From: Halodesulfovibrio sp.
GTDB lineage: Bacteria > Desulfobacterota > Desulfovibrionia > Desulfovibrionales > Desulfovibrionaceae
DNA: 34,439 nt
Direction of reading: 5' to 3'
Assembly: GCF_015482765.1 (NCBI RefSeq)
Contig: NZ_JADMLB010000020.1
Span: forward strand, 1 to 34,439
Shown: positions 13,767 through 22,407 of the stretch, piece after piece
Layout of the letters: each line of letters starts with the position of its first letter
How positions within the stretch are numbered: the first letter of the stretch is position 1
The notes under the pieces: generated by a model
Told to the model about the DNA's origin: nothing
The model's input: only the letters and a program-made list of their open reading frames with translations
Databases searched by the model: none
Made by a program: the position numbers and the translations under genes

Positions 13767-15716
13767 ATGACTCGTACAATCTATCAAATATTTCTATCAG
13801 CTACTCTTATCCTGCTGCTGGGTTTCCAGTCTACAGCGTATTCAAGCGACATGATGGATAACCCGCTTACTCCGCCAAACACCTTTACCCCGCAGGCGAC
13901 ACTTACAAGTTATCTTGATAACATTACAAAGGCATTTGCCATTCTCCAAGAAGCATTTGTTCTTGATATGAATTCCTCACGAATTTTTACTCATACACCT
14001 GAAGTTCTAAAACTACAGGAAGAGGCAAATTTGTATTTTCAAAAGGCAATTGACTGCCTTGATCTATCTAAAATCCCAGAAGTATACCGTGAAGAATATT
14101 CAAAAGAGGTTGTGATCCAACTTAAAGAAATATTGGATAGAATAAATCTGCCCGACCTCGGCATGGTGCCCGCCGGTAATAATCTTGGGCGAAAAGAAAT
14201 ACCTTTCTGGAGAATCCCCAAGACACCAATTGAAATGGTGTTAATCACGGAAGGGCTAAGAAATGGAGAATACCTATTCAGTGCTGAAACCGTAGGTAAG
14301 ATTCCAGAGCTATACGAAATGGCGAAACGTCTTCCCTACAAAACCCATGATACGGAAGACTTTTTCCAGTTCTATATATCAACCCCGGGCAGCCTGCTTC
14401 CACCAAAGTGGTTTCACTTCATTCCTGCATGGATGTCTTCTGAAATCTATTATGGCGAAACCCCATTTCAATGGCTGATGCTCGCCCTTTCATTTATATT
14501 TCTCGTAACATTTGTAGGAACAACATATAGAGTTTGCAGCCATAGAATTGATCCGGATCGCCCTATTCTTTCAGATTTTTACAAACTCACTCTCCCCCTT
14601 CTTCTTACGGGACTTGCATATTTGCTGATGTACTTTCTTGAAAGTATCGTCAACCTTTCCGGTGCCACATTGTATTACACTACGGGCATACTGGATGTCA
14701 TAAAATGGTTAAGTGCTGCTTGGGCGATTGTTGTCGGCGCAAGCCTCGCCGCAAACATTTTTATAGCAAGTCCAAACGTAAACCCCCAATCAATTGATGC
14801 AAGTCTTATTCGCACGGTTGCATACTTAAGCAGTATATTCATGGCAATTTGTGTGCTCTTTTATGGAGGATCAAACTTAGGACTTCCACTTATTCCAATT
14901 GTTACTGGCTTTGGTGTGATAGGCCTTGCAGTTTCTCTTGCTGCCAAACCGACAATTGAAAACATCATTGGTGGATTGACACTCTTTGCCGATCGTCCAG
15001 TGCGTATCGGTGAATATTGTGCCTTTGAAAATCAATGGGGAAAAGTTCTTCATATCGGTCTGCGCTCAACCCGAATCAGAGCCGGAGACAGAACTGTAAT
15101 CTCTATTCCAAACGCAATCTTTTCCCAAATGCAGCTCGTCAATATATCACTCCGAGATTTATACCGCTTCAATGAGTACATCCATATTCGTCAAGAAACT
15201 TCAGGCACGCAACTTAGGTGGATTTTAGCAAAGATCCGCGAAATGTTGGTCGCACACCCAGAAGTACTTTCAAAGTATCTTTACAGAGTAAAATTTGACT
15301 CATACAGCGAGCATGCACAAACCGTACGAGTGTGCACCTTTATTAACGGTAATCTTGGATGGGAGGAGTACCTTGATGTACGCCAAGACCTTCTTTTCAG
15401 GATAGGTGAAATCATACGAGAGGCCGGCACTGATTTAGCATACCCGTCTCAAACGATTTACCTTGCCCGTGACAAAAAGAGTCTTGCTCCTACAGAAAGT
15501 GTGCTTAACGATATGAAACAAAACGATACAGAGTACCCTTATCCAAACACTTCAGAACAACGTTATGATGAACTGCTGGACAGATTAAAATACCCACCGA
15601 CGTCAGAAGAAGATTTCGAAGGATTACCGCTCGAAGAAAAAAAAGAGGACTTACCTGAAACTTCAGAAGAAGATGAAGACGATAAAAAAGAAACAGTGAA
15701 GGTAATGAGTCGATAA
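13767..15716 (+). CDS. MscS-family mechanosensitive channel
   Basis: This 649-residue protein is a large member of the small-conductance mechanosensitive channel family, which opens when membrane tension rises and releases solutes. Residues 1 to about 25 are a signal peptide. About 200 periplasmic residues follow, then roughly five hydrophobic segments from residue 231. The pore-lining helix and beta domain are at about 380-460: GFGVIGLAVSLAAKPTIENI, ADRPVRIGEY, and a GLRSTRIRAGDRTVISIPN stretch typical of MscS. The last 60 residues are a highly acidic cytoplasmic tail rich in Glu and Asp. GGGAG precedes the ATG. The gene converges on trkA-trkH and shares a terminator with it, so two osmotic systems stand side by side. 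Confidence 0.92.
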   Translation: MTRTIYQIFLSATLILLLGFQSTAYSSDMMDNPLTPPNTFTPQATLTSYLDNITKAFAILQEAFVLDMNSSRIFTHTPEVLKLQEEANLYFQKAIDCLDLSKIPEVYREEYSKEVVIQLKEILDRINLPDLGMVPAGNNLGRKEIPFWRIPKTPIEMVLITEGLRNGEYLFSAETVGKIPELYEMAKRLPYKTHDTEDFFQFYISTPGSLLPPKWFHFIPAWMSSEIYYGETPFQWLMLALSFIFLVTFVGTTYRVCSHRIDPDRPILSDFYKLTLPLLLTGLAYLLMYFLESIVNLSGATLYYTTGILDVIKWLSAAWAIVVGASLAANIFIASPNVNPQSIDASLIRTVAYLSSIFMAICVLFYGGSNLGLPLIPIVTGFGVIGLAVSLAAKPTIENIIGGLTLFADRPVRIGEYCAFENQWGKVLHIGLRSTRIRAGDRTVISIPNAIFSQMQLVNISLRDLYRFNEYIHIRQETSGTQLRWILAKIREMLVAHPEVLSKYLYRVKFDSYSEHAQTVRVCTFINGNLGWEEYLDVRQDLLFRIGEIIREAGTDLAYPSQTIYLARDKKSLAPTESVLNDMKQNDTEYPYPNTSEQRYDELLDRLKYPPTSEEDFEGLPLEEKKEDLPETSEEDEDDKKETVKVMSR

Positions 15717-15757
15717 AAAAAAGCCTGATGAGTTATAGCTCATCAGGCTTTTTTTTA
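15713..15757. terminator. Shared bidirectional terminator of mscS and trkH
   Basis: A perfect 12-bp stem, AAGCCTGATGAG (15721-15732) with CTCATCAGGCTT (15739-15750), has a 6-base loop and runs of A and T on its flanks. The T run overlaps the trkH stop codon (15755-15757 on the minus strand). One hairpin therefore ends both transcripts. Confidence 0.93.
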
Positions 15758-17203
15758 TTTTTTCCAAAACTCAGGAACAAAAAGAATAAAGACCGTATAG
15801 ATTTCCAAACGCCCTAGAAGCATACAAAGGGTCAAAACCCACTTTGCAAATGCCGGTAAATGAGCAAAGTTTTCGGCCGGTCCAACAGACCCCAACCCCG
15901 GACCAATATTCCCTAAACACGCCACTACCGCAGCAAAAGAGGTGAGAACATCAAGCCCTGTTGCAGAAAGCAGAAAACCGGAAAGAACAAACACAGCCAA
16001 ATAAATTACGAAAAAACCAAGCACGCCGGACATAACACTTGCCTGAACAGTTCGCCCGCCAAGCTTAATATGCTTAACAGCTCTTGGGTGAACAAGCCTG
16101 AACAGTTCATGGTAGCCCTGCTTTAATAGCAGTTGAAGGCGCATACATTTCATACCGCCACCGGTTGAACCGGCACAACCACCAAGAAACATCAGGAAAA
16201 GCAATAACGCTTGAGCCAATGGTGCCCACTGCTCATAATCAGCCGTCGCGAAACCGGTTGTCGTACAAATTGAAACAACCTGAAAAGCTGCATACTGAAG
16301 GGACGACGCAAAGGAATCATAATTTGAATCATACACCGTAAACGTGATGATCGCGGTAAATAAAACAATTATGATTGTATAAAATCGAAACTCAGAATCC
16401 TTCCAAAAACACTTGGCATCGCCTGCCAGAGCCCTGAAATGCAGAGAAAAGTTTGCACCAGCGATAAACATAAAGATTGTGATAACCCAATCAATATATG
16501 CGCTGTCATAATAGCCTGCAGAAGTATTCTTAGTTGAAAAACCACCTGTAGCCATTGTACCGAAGGTGTGACAGATGGCATCAAACAAATCCATCCCGCC
16601 AAACATCAACAATACACAGAGCAAGAAAGAGAAAAGAACGTATACCTTCCACAATGCAGCAGCAGTATCTTTAATACGCGGCTTCAATTTGTCCGGCACA
16701 GGGCCGGGCACTTCAGCTTTGTACAACTGCATACCACCCACCCCTAGAAAAGGAAGAATGGCCAAGGAAAGGACAATAATTCCCATCCCGCCTAACCAGT
16801 GAGTTAAACTACGCCACATAAGAAGGCTTTTTGCGACAGATTCAATATCTGTCATGACGCTGGAACCCGTGGTAGTAAAACCGGAAATTGATTCAAAAAC
16901 GCAGTCAGTCCATGTTGGAAAAACATTTCCGAAGTAGAACGGCAGAGCACCTGCTAAGCCGGCAGCAAGCCAACCCACAGCTACAATTGCCATCCCTTCT
17001 CTATGGTTCATCATGAGTTTTTGTTTTGGACGGAACATCAAAAAAAGAGCAGCCCCACTCCAAAGAGTAACCACGGTTGAAAGCAACAGCGGGATCAAGC
17101 CCTCATCCTGATAATACAACGCCCAGCCAATAGGAAAGAACATCGTGAGACCAACAGCCCCAAGCAATGCTCCTATAATATAAAGGCAATATGTTACTCG
17201 CAT
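15755..17203 (-). CDS. trkH: Potassium uptake channel subunit TrkH
   Basis: This 482-residue integral membrane protein forms the ion path of the Trk potassium system. It has about ten hydrophobic stretches arranged as four M1-P-M2 repeats. The glycine filter residues are visible in ISGFTTTGSSV, GTMATGGFST, ICTTTGFATA and CLGNIGPGLG. SLTHWLGGMGI and the GGCAGSTGGGMK segment are also family motifs. The start is 7 bases after the trkA stop, so trkA and trkH form a tight operon with the regulatory subunit first. The length matches the TrkH/KtrB range. Expression should depend on the structured leader before trkA. Confidence 0.95.
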   Translation of the reverse strand: MRVTYCLYIIGALLGAVGLTMFFPIGWALYYQDEGLIPLLLSTVVTLWSGAALFLMFRPKQKLMMNHREGMAIVAVGWLAAGLAGALPFYFGNVFPTWTDCVFESISGFTTTGSSVMTDIESVAKSLLMWRSLTHWLGGMGIIVLSLAILPFLGVGGMQLYKAEVPGPVPDKLKPRIKDTAAALWKVYVLFSFLLCVLLMFGGMDLFDAICHTFGTMATGGFSTKNTSAGYYDSAYIDWVITIFMFIAGANFSLHFRALAGDAKCFWKDSEFRFYTIIIVLFTAIITFTVYDSNYDSFASSLQYAAFQVVSICTTTGFATADYEQWAPLAQALLLFLMFLGGCAGSTGGGMKCMRLQLLLKQGYHELFRLVHPRAVKHIKLGGRTVQASVMSGVLGFFVIYLAVFVLSGFLLSATGLDVLTSFAAVVACLGNIGPGLGSVGPAENFAHLPAFAKWVLTLCMLLGRLEIYTVFILFVPEFWKK

Positions 17204-17210
17204 ACAGTAC

Positions 17211-18608
17211 CTACACGGATTGCAACGTTACTAACAGAGCTTGTTCAACTCGTGCAACGTTTTCCGGAGTAGTCAGAATAATGATGCGGTCATCAGGATG
17301 GATCACACTGTCACCACTTGGGATAATCACTTCTCTTCCACGCATGATACCGATAACAAGCGTACCTTTCGGGAAAGGAAGATCTTTAATTGGCCTGCCT
17401 ACAATTTCTGAATTATTTTCGGCAATTGCCTCTAATGCTTCAGCACCTTCACCGCTGATGGATACGGAAGAAAGCACCTTACCCTGACGAACATACTGCA
17501 AAATAGAGTTAACCGCAGATAATCGAGGTGACACCGAATGGTCAATACCAACAGCCTTAATCAAAGGCTGGTACGCCAACTTGTTCACACGGGTAACGGT
17601 CTTTTTCACACCCATATTTTTAGCAAGCAATGAAGTGAGAATATTCGTTTCTTCATCAGATGTAAGGGAGATAACAACATCCATCTCTGCAATATTTTCT
17701 TCCTGCAGAAACTCCTGATCCGTCCCGTCACCACAAAGCACAAGGGGAGCATCAAGTTTTTCGGCTAAAACACTGCATCGATCTGGGTTAGAGTCCACGA
17801 TCTTTGTATGAATGCCTTTTTTCTCGAAGAGAGAGGCAAGACGGAAACCAATGTTGCCGCCACCAATAATAAACGCGTTCTTAATAGGATCAAGACTACG
17901 TCCGCACGCATTGCGAACAGACTCAATACTTGTGTCCTTACATACGAAGTACACTATATCGTCTTGCTGTATTCTATCGCTACCACCTGGAATAATGAGG
18001 GCGTCATTACGTACAATGGCAGCAATAATAACGTCTTTATCAGGCACAACGCTTCGAAAGTTCATCAATGTTTGATCAAGAAGCGGGCCATGCCCCATAC
18101 GAACACCAATCAGTTTGATCTTACCTGCTGCGAACTCGTTATAGTCAACAGCACCCGGCATAGATAACAAACGATCGATACTCTTAATAACTTCAACTTC
18201 AGGGTTGATAATAGCAGAAATATTGAGAAGATTTTCTGAAAGCTCTTTACTGTATCCACTGTATTCTTCATTACGAATACGTGCGAGCTTCTTTGCGTTT
18301 GGCGCAATAATATTCGCGAACAAACAGGCGATAATGTTGACTTCATCGCTGTCAGTCACTGCCAGAAAAATATCTGAATCAGCAGCGCCAGCATTTTTTA
18401 GCACTTCTGGACTGGAACCAGAACCAAGAATGGTCTGCACATCAAGAACCTCTGAGATTCTTCGCAGCGCATTTTCATCCTGATCAATCACAACAACCTG
18501 CTTATGTTCCTGAGCAAGTCTGTGTGAGATATGATAACCAACTTCGCCAGCTCCGACGATAACAACTTTAAGCTGGTCAACCTTAGGTTCCCGATGGAAT
18601 AAACGCAT
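17211..18608 (-). CDS. trkA: Trk potassium regulatory subunit TrkA
   Basis: This 465-residue cytoplasmic protein gates TrkH. It is a duplicated RCK protein. The first nucleotide-binding half has VVIVGAGEVGYHISHRL with the acidic strand end VVVIDQD, and the second has AFIIGGGNIGFRLASL with KIVDSNPDRC. Each half is followed by a TrkA_C domain (LIGVRMG.. and IVGRPIKDLPF..). The ATG at 18608 is preferred, with GGGAG 11 bases upstream; the longer frame from TTG 18626 begins inside that site and adds six residues. Ligands in the family are NAD(H) or ATP/ADP, which adjust potassium uptake to energy state. The gene is first in the trkA-trkH operon, behind a leader of about 215 nt. Confidence 0.95.
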   Translation of the reverse strand: MRLFHREPKVDQLKVVIVGAGEVGYHISHRLAQEHKQVVVIDQDENALRRISEVLDVQTILGSGSSPEVLKNAGAADSDIFLAVTDSDEVNIIACLFANIIAPNAKKLARIRNEEYSGYSKELSENLLNISAIINPEVEVIKSIDRLLSMPGAVDYNEFAAGKIKLIGVRMGHGPLLDQTLMNFRSVVPDKDVIIAAIVRNDALIIPGGSDRIQQDDIVYFVCKDTSIESVRNACGRSLDPIKNAFIIGGGNIGFRLASLFEKKGIHTKIVDSNPDRCSVLAEKLDAPLVLCGDGTDQEFLQEENIAEMDVVISLTSDEETNILTSLLAKNMGVKKTVTRVNKLAYQPLIKAVGIDHSVSPRLSAVNSILQYVRQGKVLSSVSISGEGAEALEAIAENNSEIVGRPIKDLPFPKGTLVIGIMRGREVIIPSGDSVIHPDDRIIILTTPENVARVEQALLVTLQSV

Positions 18609-18630
18609 AAAGAGAGTAACTCCCAAAAAC

Positions 18631-18822
18631 GTGAGACATAAAAAAAGTTAGGGGCATACGCCCCGAATTAGTGACCACTTGAAGATACCTGCCACTAAAA
18701 ATGTCTCACAGCTAATTGAAATCTCAACAGCATAACAAGTGCACACACCACACCTTTTACACTGCATTGAAACAGACGTAACAATTACATCAGCACTTTT
18801 TATTGGAAGGTATCTTGGTCAA
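18631..18822 (-). promoter_or_regulatory. Structured trkA leader: candidate riboswitch or attenuator
   Basis: Read on the minus strand, the leader opens with GACCAAGATACCT (18820-18808), which pairs with AGGTATCTT (18690-18682) and, after a 5-base bulge, GGTC (18676-18673). That is a 13-bp closing helix around about 115 nt. Inside, AAGTGC (18798-18793) can pair with GCACTT (18742-18737). A compact terminator follows at 18664-18640. Then ATGTCTCAC (18639-18631) is the exact complement of GTGAGACAT (18709-18701) inside the enclosed region, so it could form a competing long-range helix. I recognise no known riboswitch class, and the c-di-AMP (ydaO) consensus is not evident. The ligand, if any, is unknown. 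Confidence 0.5.
18640..18664 (-). terminator. Intrinsic terminator inside the trkA leader
   Basis: On the minus strand GGGGC pairs with GCCCC across a GTAT loop (18664-18651), followed by TAAC and seven T (18646-18640). It lies about 32 bases before the trkA start, so it would stop transcription before the gene unless it is prevented from forming. Confidence 0.7.
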
Positions 18823-18828
18823 TAAAAA

Positions 18829-18857
18829 AATTTACCAGATTCAAGATACAACATCAA
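18829..18857 (-). promoter_or_regulatory. Promoter of the trkA leader
   Basis: On the minus strand TTGATG (18857-18852) and TAAATT (18834-18829) are 17 bases apart, each matching consensus at four of six positions. The start would be near 18822, two bases before the closing helix of the leader. It lies just past the rpsT terminator. Confidence 0.5.
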
Positions 18858-18886
18858 CCAAGCAGAGTAATTGAAAAAAAGGAAAG

Positions 18887-18918
18887 AAAAAAAGCCCGCT
18901 TGAAAGCGGGCTTTTTTT
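18887..18918 (-). terminator. Terminator of rpsT
   Basis: GCCCGCT (18894-18900) pairs with AGCGGGC (18905-18911) over a TGAA loop, with seven A and seven T on the flanks. On the minus strand it starts 21 bases after the rpsT stop. It is symmetric and could act on both strands. Confidence 0.93.
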
Positions 18919-18938
18919 GAAAAGTCAAGCAGGACAGA

Positions 18939-19205
18939 CTAGGCTTTAATGCCAGCAACAGCCTTGCTCAGACGGGAGATCTTGCGTCCAGCGGTTTTCC
19001 AATGGATAACGCCTTTACCGGCTGCTTTATCCAGAATACCGTTAGCTACGCGGAGAGCTTCCTGAGCTTTCGCCAGATCTTCTTCGAGTACTGCTGCGCG
19101 AACGTCTTTAACAACGTTACGTACGCGAGTTTTCATTGCGCGGTTGCGTGCAGCACGCTTAAGGGACTGACGATGTCTCTTGATGGCAGATTTATGGTTA
19201 GCCAA
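18939..19205 (-). CDS. rpsT: 30S ribosomal protein S20
   Basis: This 88-residue, very basic protein is S20, a primary 16S rRNA binder in the body of the small subunit. [20 protein letters not shown] at the N-terminus and the [21 protein letters not shown] segment are diagnostic. Translation starts at a TTG codon, 6 bases after an excellent GGAGGAAA site. Escherichia coli rpsT also uses UUG, where the weak codon takes part in autogenous control, so the same may hold here. The gene stands alone, with its own terminator and a TTGACA element upstream. Confidence 0.97.
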   Translation of the reverse strand: MANHKSAIKRHRQSLKRAARNRAMKTRVRNVVKDVRAAVLEEDLAKAQEALRVANGILDKAAGKGVIHWKTAGRKISRLSKAVAGIKA

Positions 19206-19275
19206 GGTAATTTCCTCCAGAACTATATGGTAGTAAGATTCAAAATAAAGACCTTACTGGAACACGGGAAATAGC

Positions 19276-19304
19276 TCATTACGCGCATAGCTGCGCACTG
19301 TCAA
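19276..19304 (-). promoter_or_regulatory. Candidate rpsT promoter
   Basis: A perfect TTGACA on the minus strand (19304-19299) is 17 bases from TAATGA (19281-19276), a poor -10. The spacer is GC-rich (GCGC-ATAGCT-GCGC on the plus strand). GGGAAAT/ATTTCCC (19266-19272/19308-19314) flanks the whole element and could fold on the plus strand before a T run. Confidence 0.4.
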
Positions 19305-19348
19305 CTCATTTCCCATTTTTTATCAATGTATCCCAGCAAACAAACAGA

Positions 19349-21439
19349 CTACATCTGCAATGCAGAGAAGTCCGCAAGACGGCCAAGCTGCTGTACAAGA
19401 GCACTCAGCAAATTCAATCGGTTTGCACGAACTTTCTGATCGTCGCACATAACCATTACATTATCAAAGAACGCATCAACAGCTGGACGAAGCTCAGCCA
19501 ATAACGCGAAGAGTGCGTCAAAGTCTTCTTCAGCCCAAAGCTGTGCAAATTTAGGCGCTACATCTTCGAGTGCCTTTGCAAATGCCTTCTCTGCGTCATT
19601 TTCAAATAAAGCAGCATCGTATGTTCCACTCAGCTCAACGCCGGCTTCACTACCCTGCTTACGGATAATATTTGCAGCACGCTTGAAGGTAAGAACAGCC
19701 TGATCAAAGCCCTCGCCTTTACTGTAAGCAGAAAGAGCTTTCAAACGGGCATCTGCTGCCCATACGTCATCAGAATCTGCCGCAAGAACAGCTTCAACCA
19801 ACAGGGTCTCATAGCCTTTGCTGGTAAAGTAGTTCTTCAAACGCTGAGCAAAGAATTCATTCAACTTTGTGAGTGCTTCCTTCTCTTCAAGCTTCCATGC
19901 AATACCTTCGTAGCGTTTCTGAGCAGCAGCAAACAGCTCTGATGCAGAAATACGAAGGTGTTTTTCAATAATAATACGAGCGATACCAAGACAGCAACGA
20001 CGTAAAGCATACGGGTCTGCTGCACCGGTAGGAATCATACCAAGCCCGAAACAACCTGCAAGTGTATCAGCTTTGTCAGCCATAGAAACCAAAGCACCAC
20101 CCATTGTGGAAGGTACTGGAGAATCAGGACCAGCTGGCAAATATTGTTCTGCAATAGCCTGAGCTACTACTTCTGTCTCACCTTTGCGGGATGCATAGAT
20201 GCCGCCCATAATACCCTGAAGGCTGTCAAACTCGCCAACCATTTCAGAAACAAGGTCAGCCTTACAAATGCGGCCTGCACGTTCAGCATCAGTTGCAATT
20301 TCAGGAGCAACCTTTGCTGCAACTTCAGCACAAAGACCGGAAATACGGCGAGTTTTATTCCCCATGCTGCCCAATGGAGCAAGGAAAATAACACTGTCGA
20401 GCTTTTCCAACCAAGTATCGATGTCGACTTTAAGGTCTGTGTTCCAGAAGAAGCGACCATCTTCAAGACGAGCACGAAGTACACGTTCCCAACCTACTTT
20501 TACAACTTCCATTTCATTAGGAGTTGTGTTGAGCACTGTCAGGAAGTGCGGCAATAAATTACCTTGTGCATCTTCAACACCAAAACTCTTCTGGTGGCTC
20601 TGCATGCTGGTTAATAATGCCTGACGAGGCAATTCAAGGAAGGAAGCATCAAAATCACCAAGACAGGCGATTGGATGCTCTACAAGCCCTTGAACTTCAT
20701 CAAGCAAACTGTCTTTCCAGATAATACGACCACCCGCTTTTTCAGCGAGAGCATTACCTTCTTCAATAATTTTTGCACGACGCTTTTCAGCAGAAAGTAC
20801 TACAGCACATTTCTCTTCGATTGTTGCGTAGTAGTCGGCAGCATTTGCCACAGCAAAGGGACCAGCGGCATGAACGCGGTGACCGTATGTTTCATTGCCA
20901 GACTGAAGTTCAGCAACTTCAAATGGTACAACTGCATCGTCAAGCATTGCCAGCACCCAGCGAACTGGACGGGCAAAAGTAAATTCCTGATCGCCCCACT
21001 TCATTTTCTTTGCAAATGGAAGGTGTGCAATCAACTCAGGACAAAAAGCTGCAAGCAGGTCAGCAGTTTTTGCGCCACCCATTTTTTTACGCACTGCAAG
21101 GTATTCACCTTTATCAGTTTCAAGGCGGAATGCATCTGCAAGGTCTACACCCTGAGTTTTCGCAAAACCGGCAGCAGCTTTGGTCGGATTACCGTCAGCA
21201 TCATAAGCGATACGAACAGGAGGGCCCGGAATTACTTCTTCACTCTCTTTCTGAACCTGAGCAATGTCGTAAACCATAACAGCAGCACGACGAGGGGTTA
21301 CATGCGATTCTACCTTATCAAATTCCACATTGGATTCTTTGAGAAAGCTAGAAAGGCGAGTAATTAATTCTTTCTCCAACCCCTTTTGAAAACGGGCGGG
21401 AAGCTCTTCTGTGCCGATTTCCAAAATAAATAAGGACAT
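19349..21439 (-). CDS. glyS: Glycyl-tRNA synthetase beta subunit
   Basis: This 696-residue protein is the beta chain of the bacterial alpha2-beta2 glycyl-tRNA synthetase. It recognises tRNA(Gly), while the alpha chain holds the active site. The N-terminus MSLFILEIGTEELPARF is diagnostic. YGHRVHAAGPF, LPRQALLTSMQSHQKSFGV, the HD-like KADLVSEMVGEFDSLQGIMG segment and DPYALRRCCLGIARI follow in family order, and a DALR-like anticodon-binding domain ends the protein. The length is normal. The start lies 18 bases after the glyQ stop with AGGAAG upstream, so glyQ and glyS are cotranscribed. Confidence 0.97.
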   Translation of the reverse strand: MSLFILEIGTEELPARFQKGLEKELITRLSSFLKESNVEFDKVESHVTPRRAAVMVYDIAQVQKESEEVIPGPPVRIAYDADGNPTKAAAGFAKTQGVDLADAFRLETDKGEYLAVRKKMGGAKTADLLAAFCPELIAHLPFAKKMKWGDQEFTFARPVRWVLAMLDDAVVPFEVAELQSGNETYGHRVHAAGPFAVANAADYYATIEEKCAVVLSAEKRRAKIIEEGNALAEKAGGRIIWKDSLLDEVQGLVEHPIACLGDFDASFLELPRQALLTSMQSHQKSFGVEDAQGNLLPHFLTVLNTTPNEMEVVKVGWERVLRARLEDGRFFWNTDLKVDIDTWLEKLDSVIFLAPLGSMGNKTRRISGLCAEVAAKVAPEIATDAERAGRICKADLVSEMVGEFDSLQGIMGGIYASRKGETEVVAQAIAEQYLPAGPDSPVPSTMGGALVSMADKADTLAGCFGLGMIPTGAADPYALRRCCLGIARIIIEKHLRISASELFAAAQKRYEGIAWKLEEKEALTKLNEFFAQRLKNYFTSKGYETLLVEAVLAADSDDVWAADARLKALSAYSKGEGFDQAVLTFKRAANIIRKQGSEAGVELSGTYDAALFENDAEKAFAKALEDVAPKFAQLWAEEDFDALFALLAELRPAVDAFFDNVMVMCDDQKVRANRLNLLSALVQQLGRLADFSALQM

Positions 21440-21457
21440 CTCAATTCTTCCTATGGA

Positions 21458-22339
21458 CTAATCGTTATTTTTTGCAGGCATCAACGGGTAACCAAGCTCT
21501 TCACGCTGCTGTGCGTACAAACGGGCAACAGCAGAAGCAAGAGCACGTACACGACCAATGTAGCCGGTACGCTCTGTAATGGAAATCGCGCCACGGGCAT
21601 CAAGCATGTTGAAGGTATGTGAACACTTCAAACAGTAGTCATATGCAGGAAGCGGAAGTCCGTTCTCACAAAGCTGCTTACACTCTTTTTCAAACATATT
21701 GAAAAGTTCAAGAAGCATTTTTGGATCACTGTGTTCAAAGTTGTACTTTGACATTTCCACTTCGTTCTGGTGGTAAACCTGACCGTATGTCACTGTGTCG
21801 TTGTACATAAGATCGTACACAGATTCTTTTTCCTGCAAGTACATGCAGATACGCTCAAGACCGTAAGTAATTTCTACACTTGTAGGGTGAAGATCAATAC
21901 CGCCGACCTGCTGGAAGTACGTAAACTGAGTTACTTCCATGCCATTCAGCCAAACTTCCCAGCCAAGCCCCCAAGCACCGAGGGTTGGAGATTCCCAGTC
22001 ATCTTCAACAAAACGAATGTCGTGTGCGGCAGGATCAATACCTAAAGCACGCAAGCTATCGAGATACATTTCCTGAATATTATCAGGAGAAGGCTTTAAA
22101 ATAGCCTGAAACTGGAAATAGTGCTGCAGACGGTTAGGGTTTTCACCGTAACGACCGTCAGTAGGACGACGGGAAGGCTCTACATAAGCTGCCTTCCATG
22201 GCTCCGGACCGATAACACGCAAAAATGTTGCGGGGTTAAACGTACCGGCACCGCACTCGATGTCGAACGGCTGCTGCAATACACAGCCCTGTTTGGACCA
22301 GAAGTCCTGCAGGGTGAGGATAACGTCTTGGAAGTTCAT
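21458..22339 (-). CDS. glyQ: Glycyl-tRNA synthetase alpha subunit
   Basis: This 293-residue class II synthetase subunit carries the glycine-activating site. [20 protein letters not shown] and [20 protein letters not shown] are the opening signatures; the motif 2 region is [20 protein letters not shown], followed by RLQHYFQFQ. The C-terminus has the [22 protein letters not shown] segment usual for GlyQ. It pairs with glyS directly downstream and follows recO by 68 bases. That gap holds AGGGGA before the ATG, a small CGGC-ATAA-GCCG hairpin and the GAATA/TATTC repeat. No T-box or other aminoacyl-tRNA-sensing leader was seen in it. Confidence 0.97.
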   Translation of the reverse strand: MNFQDVILTLQDFWSKQGCVLQQPFDIECGAGTFNPATFLRVIGPEPWKAAYVEPSRRPTDGRYGENPNRLQHYFQFQAILKPSPDNIQEMYLDSLRALGIDPAAHDIRFVEDDWESPTLGAWGLGWEVWLNGMEVTQFTYFQQVGGIDLHPTSVEITYGLERICMYLQEKESVYDLMYNDTVTYGQVYHQNEVEMSKYNFEHSDPKMLLELFNMFEKECKQLCENGLPLPAYDYCLKCSHTFNMLDARGAISITERTGYIGRVRALASAVARLYAQQREELGYPLMPAKNND

Positions 22340-22407
22340 GTTGTTCCCCTGAATACTATATTCTCTACACGGCTTATGCCGAGTTGTTGTGGTAACTTTA
22401 TGTTCCG

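Noticed and set aside
18631-18822. c-di-AMP (ydaO) riboswitch before trkA
   Set aside because: The location would fit, but the conserved ydaO sequence blocks I know are not present; kept as an unassigned leader element.
20675-21367. 230-codon plus-strand frame inside glyS
   Set aside because: Antisense shadow of a recognised gene; composition rich in Phe, Cys and Ser with no motif.
22340-22407. T-box or other tRNA-sensing leader before glyQ
   Set aside because: Only 68 bases, a small hairpin and no T-box sequence; too short for such an element.
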